Below, piece after piece: positions 60,672-64,000 of a stretch of DNA of 64,000 nt (position 1 is its first letter; each line of letters starts with the position of its first letter). Source of the DNA: Phycisphaerae bacterium (GTDB lineage Bacteria; Planctomycetota; Phycisphaerae; Sedimentisphaerales; SM23-30); NCBI GenBank assembly GCA_016342495.1, contig JAEIOG010000009.1, positions 1-64,000 on the forward strand, read 5' to 3'. The notes under the pieces are model-generated. The model did no database searches. It was not told the DNA's origin and saw nothing but the letters and a program-made list of their open reading frames with translations. A program made the translations under genes and the position numbers.

Positions 60672-63600
60672 TTATTCCAGTGCAGGCTGAACAACTTGAC
60701 CGTCAGCTTGCTGTTTTGTATTTTCATAAGCCCCAAAGAAGTCTGAATTACTATCCAGCCAAAGTGTCAAACGATACATATCTTCTTTTGACAGCTTAAC
60801 ATCATTGTGTCCTTTTTGAAGCATTTTATATAATTTTGATTCATGAGCACCAAATTTACCCGGCACAGTAATAGCATCTTGCCAGCGATCATAGCCTTTT
60901 TCTGGACCATAATAAAACGCATAGTTGCGAAGATTTATATATGATGTATACCAGTAATGAGGATTATTAAGATAATCCCCCTTTTGTAAATCAGGTGCTT
61001 TATCAGCATTCTTTATATGACAACTAACGCAATTACGATCCAGCACAGGCTGGACGAGCCTGGGAAAACTAAAGGGTCTTGAACCAACAGGGCCAGGTTT
61101 AATCACCGAAGGAATATTAGCAAATGCTTTAGGAAGTTTTTTGCTTATCGGGGCTCGTTGCAAGGGCTCATGGCAACCCATGCATACCAGTCTTTCACCG
61201 GGCTGAACATAAGTTGCACTTTTCATTGATTGAATCGCCATCATATTTTCATCCAGCGCCTGGAAATAAACCGGAATCCCGGCTGGCAATTCAAAATAAG
61301 CACTGCCATCTTCTTCGACCGGGACTGTACCCAGAACCGCTCTGGCGGATTTTTCTACACCATAGCTGATCTGGGGCGAAAGATGATCTGGGGTAGTTTT
61401 GGGTAATATTTGCATAATTCTGAGATATTTTATTTTTTTATCTTTAGGAAATGGTATTGTACTGTCATAAACATTCAGCACGCCAACGGTTCCGGTATCT
61501 GGCACATTTTTATAAACTTCCGGATCAAACTTCTGACCTGGCTCAAGTGGTTTGCCTATAGCTGAAAAATGGGGGATAACTGGCGGTTTTTCCCTGGATT
61601 TCAAAGGTATTGGGCTAAGACAGGAAACTTCTGGGTCACGATAAATAAGTATTTTTTCCTGCGATGGTACATGCAATAGATAAATACCATAATTATTATC
61701 TGGCCCGCGTGCTGTCTCGCCTTCAGCGTCATAAACACAAAAATACCAATCTTCATTCAGCGGCCATGCGGTTGCGTATTTCTGATCTTTGGTCTGGGAA
61801 ATATCAGCCTCAGGAAATTTGGCATCAAGGGTCAGTTTTGTCAAGGGCCCCATTTTATTGTCGTCCCTGATATTCGGATCAATCATAATCAGCGAACCAT
61901 ATGCCTGACCGTGATGAGCGGTTGCGGTTGCAACATATTTATGCGAACCCGGTATAGCTCTGACGTCCATTTCCATCACTGGATTGTCTTGCTGCTTTTC
62001 TTTGAAGTTGCCATGAATTGATCTGGCATCTCTGCCATCAGGACTGGTAATCCAGGGATGATGCGCCTGATTAAAACCACGATCAACATAATCCCAACGC
62101 GTGTAAATAATCATGCCGTCATTATTAACACTGGGGTGCCATTCATTAGTTTCATGCGGGCTTAAACAAACAATATCACTACCATCAGCGTTCATGGAAT
62201 GCAAAGTATAATTTGGTACCGGCCTGCCATGGCAGCGGCCAAAAGAAAGGATTTTGTATGCCCCACATCTCAGATAGCCACCTCGCCTTTCTGAAATAAA
62301 AGCAATTCTGCCGCTTGGCAACCAGACCGGATCAAAATCATTAAATGCCCCATTGGTTAACTGCTGTAAATTTGTCCCATCGATTTTGACCTTATAAATA
62401 TGAAATGTACTTTTTTCACTCCATTGGTATCGGGGTGGTTCAGCTTCGGTAAAGGCGAACACTATCTCCTTGCCATCATAAGACAAATCAGGAGAAAGAA
62501 AACCGCCATCAATAAGTTTTTGGCCTTTCATCGGACCATTCTGACAAACTGATTCTTTCAGCACATCAATGGCTTGTGGGTTATCAGAAAATGCATCTTT
62601 CAGCACATATAACCCACCACCTTTAATGGCATTAAATCCAAAATACTGGTCACACATGTGATTACCGAGCATTTCCTGGCCTGGTAAAAATTCCCGTTTA
62701 ATAAATAAAATATCATTGAAGTCAAGCAAAGGATTATCAAATAAAACTTTGCGGCGAAATGTTTTATACTGATTAAATCTAATTAAAGCAGTTTCATTAT
62801 ATTGCTGCAGTCCTTGTTTGACTGTCAGTAAATCTTTGCTGAATTCACTTAAAGTAGCGAGATATTCCTGCCCATGGTTATATTTGTCCGAAAACTTATT
62901 CATTGAATCTTTTATAGCAATTTCTAACTGCTGTGGTTTGACTATTTGATCAAACTCATTTAAAGCAGAGTCATATTTATTACATTCTCTGGCAATTTCC
63001 ACAAAAAACTGTAAGCGAGCCTTCGTATCAGATAATTCACCTTCACAAGACTTATTCATTCGCGATAGCAGTTTTTCAATAATATCCTTTTCTATCTTTT
63101 CATTGTCAGCTTGCAAAAACCATCCAGAGCAATCTGGAAAATATGCCTTAAACAAACTCATCTGTTCGGGAAAATCTTTTTGGGCATTAGTGACTATCTC
63201 TTGAGCTAATGATTCTAAACCCAGACAATTTTTTACGCCAAACCTGACAGCCCCTTTACCGCCAGTGCTTGCATCGATGCCAATCATAGCTTCAAACCGA
63301 ACATATTGGCCTTTTAAACTGTAGAGCACCTCGCTATAAGCATGTGCAAACACGCCATGTTCCATTTTCTTTGAACCAATTTTAAGCCCATCACCATATG
63401 CATTCTGATTAACCTTGAAAGTGCCCCATCCCACTTTATTTGATACTGGATTCATATCAGATAATCGGATTTTTTGTCCAGCTTTATCTATAAGAATAGC
63501 TTCGCCCCATATTGAATGGGCAAAAGAGTAATCTGGTATCCCTTTGGTTGTCAACCATAAGTTTTCTACTCCAGAAACATCCAGACTTATATGGACAGGT

Positions 63601-63806
63601 TCCATCCCCCCCCGGATTATTTCACTCATATAAGGTTTAAAATTAAGATCAGGTAATTGCTTTAATAATAAATGATGCGACGCGATCATGGTATCTTCCC
63701 ATGAAATTTTCTTGTCATAGCATTTTGCCGTTTGCCCAAGAACAAACGAGCTGTTCATTAATAAAATTAAGAATAAAGTAATGCCTGATTTATTTCGAAT
63801 CAACAT
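60672..63806 (-). CDS. NPCBM / PD40 propeller / diheme cytochrome c-like protein (HzsA-related)
   Basis: A 1044-residue exported protein (signal peptide ending about residue 25). Residues about 55-195 form an NPCBM sugar-binding domain (ISLDVSGVENLWLTTKG, HGVFAHAYSEVLYSL). A helical part follows to about 400, then a TolB-like PD40 beta-propeller (about 440-780; LSPDLSYDGKEIVFAFTEA, FDPVWLPSGRIAFISERRGG, EWHPSVNNDGMIIYTRWDY). Near the C-terminus two heme-c motifs are present, CMGCH (about 873) and CVSCH (about 926). This order is known from planctomycete proteins related to the hydrazine synthase alpha subunit (HzsA-related), most of which have no known activity. It pairs with the SMP-30 lipoprotein downstream. 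Confidence 0.8.
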   Translation of the reverse strand: MLIRNKSGITLFLILLMNSSFVLGQTAKCYDKKISWEDTMIASHHLLLKQLPDLNFKPYMSEIIRGGMEPVHISLDVSGVENLWLTTKGIPDYSFAHSIWGEAILIDKAGQKIRLSDMNPVSNKVGWGTFKVNQNAYGDGLKIGSKKMEHGVFAHAYSEVLYSLKGQYVRFEAMIGIDASTGGKGAVRFGVKNCLGLESLAQEIVTNAQKDFPEQMSLFKAYFPDCSGWFLQADNEKIEKDIIEKLLSRMNKSCEGELSDTKARLQFFVEIARECNKYDSALNEFDQIVKPQQLEIAIKDSMNKFSDKYNHGQEYLATLSEFSKDLLTVKQGLQQYNETALIRFNQYKTFRRKVLFDNPLLDFNDILFIKREFLPGQEMLGNHMCDQYFGFNAIKGGGLYVLKDAFSDNPQAIDVLKESVCQNGPMKGQKLIDGGFLSPDLSYDGKEIVFAFTEAEPPRYQWSEKSTFHIYKVKIDGTNLQQLTNGAFNDFDPVWLPSGRIAFISERRGGYLRCGAYKILSFGRCHGRPVPNYTLHSMNADGSDIVCLSPHETNEWHPSVNNDGMIIYTRWDYVDRGFNQAHHPWITSPDGRDARSIHGNFKEKQQDNPVMEMDVRAIPGSHKYVATATAHHGQAYGSLIMIDPNIRDDNKMGPLTKLTLDAKFPEADISQTKDQKYATAWPLNEDWYFCVYDAEGETARGPDNNYGIYLLHVPSQEKILIYRDPEVSCLSPIPLKSREKPPVIPHFSAIGKPLEPGQKFDPEVYKNVPDTGTVGVLNVYDSTIPFPKDKKIKYLRIMQILPKTTPDHLSPQISYGVEKSARAVLGTVPVEEDGSAYFELPAGIPVYFQALDENMMAIQSMKSATYVQPGERLVCMGCHEPLQRAPISKKLPKAFANIPSVIKPGPVGSRPFSFPRLVQPVLDRNCVSCHIKNADKAPDLQKGDYLNNPHYWYTSYINLRNYAFYYGPEKGYDRWQDAITVPGKFGAHESKLYKMLQKGHNDVKLSKEDMYRLTLWLDSNSDFFGAYENTKQQADGQVVQPALE

Positions 63807-63837
63807 GTTGCTATGCCTTTCATAATAAAATAATCAC

Positions 63838-64000
63838 CTAAATAAGTCTTTCAGAAATCTGTTTTGCCGCCAGGATCAGTTCCTGCCCAATTTCTGCAAA
63901 ACGACTTTCTTTCAAACGATTAGCTGGCCCGGTTGCCCAAATCGCAGCGATAGGATAGTGGCTTCCATTAAAGATTGGAGCCCCCACACAATGGCAACCT
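63838..64000 (-). CDS. IclR-family regulator, C-terminal fragment cut by the window edge
   Basis: The last 53 codons of a gene running off the right end. Translation ends in CVGAPIFNGSHYPIAAIWAT, GPANRLKESRFAEIG and QELILAAKQISERLI, which matches the end of IclR effector domains (compare the stretch GIRCLAAPVYDSRSQVVASI in the 47525 gene). The stop codon is at 63838-63840, 31 bp upstream of the diheme gene start. It may control the diheme/SMP-30 pair. Confidence 0.8.
   Translation of the reverse strand, partial: GCHCVGAPIFNGSHYPIAAIWATGPANRLKESRFAEIGQELILAAKQISERLI

Overview
The window looks like a chromosomal segment of an anaerobic, polysaccharide-degrading planctomycete, probably of the Phycisphaerae/Sedimentisphaerales type. 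The grounds are a PVM-type bacterial microcompartment (BMC) locus, a PEP-CTERM protein, single-repeat dockerin-like tails of the form D-x-N-x-D-C-x-V-D, LamG surface proteins, ECF sigma factor/FecR pairs with NPCBM-like ends, many pilin-like proteins with the H/X/G type N-terminus, and HydF, which implies an [FeFe] hydrogenase elsewhere in the genome. Taxonomy is inferred from gene content only; there is no rRNA in the window.

Region 1 (193-13803) is a BMC catabolic locus for L-rhamnose/L-fucose-type deoxysugars. A rhamnulokinase on the + strand faces a long - strand operon: PduL phosphotransacylase, a small targeted protein, two BMC-H, a CoA-acylating aldehyde dehydrogenase, a third BMC-H, three BMC-P, PduS-like and PduT-like redox proteins, a class II aldolase and an acetate kinase homologue. 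A DeoR regulator and a lutABC lactate oxidation set run divergently. The implied route is deoxysugar 1-phosphate to lactaldehyde, lactyl-CoA, lactyl-phosphate, lactate (ATP made) and pyruvate. An 18-bp-stem terminator closes the lut operon.

Region 2 (14231-24135) is the most unusual part: an eight-gene + strand operon. It encodes a zinc ribbon, a zinc-ribbon P-loop GTPase, a GTPase-associated (GAP1-like) membrane protein, a 957-residue membrane protein, a MotA/TolQ/ExbB-type channel subunit, two different single-pass proteins each with an Asp at the membrane entrance like TolR/MotB, and a small membrane-anchored protein. It reads as a GTPase-controlled, ion-driven envelope machine; I know no described system with this composition.

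Region 3 (24139-32531) holds hydF, an unknown membrane protein, a glycosyltransferase, a possibly leaderless zinc-ribbon gene, galT and a secreted beta-helix protein. Region 4 (32532-35910) is a TPR lipoprotein gene enclosed by inverted repeats and two arrays of degenerate 21-bp repeats.

Region 5 (35911-42210) and region 7 (53735-59368) are two versions of one surface module: pseudopilin, LamG/dockerin or PEP-CTERM proteins, and an ECF sigma/FecR regulator. In region 7 sigma and FecR are separate genes; in region 5 they are one 763-residue polypeptide. Region 6 (42409-53446) is an uronate operon (IclR regulator, a BNR-GH105-DUF4861 triple-domain enzyme, kduI, kduD) and a 1665-residue CotH/LTD surface protein. 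The window ends with an SMP-30-like lipoprotein, a diheme NPCBM/PD40 protein and the tail of a second IclR regulator. Rhamnose kinase plus BMC plus GH105 plus KduI/KduD together suggest use of rhamnose- and uronate-containing polymers such as rhamnogalacturonan or ulvan.
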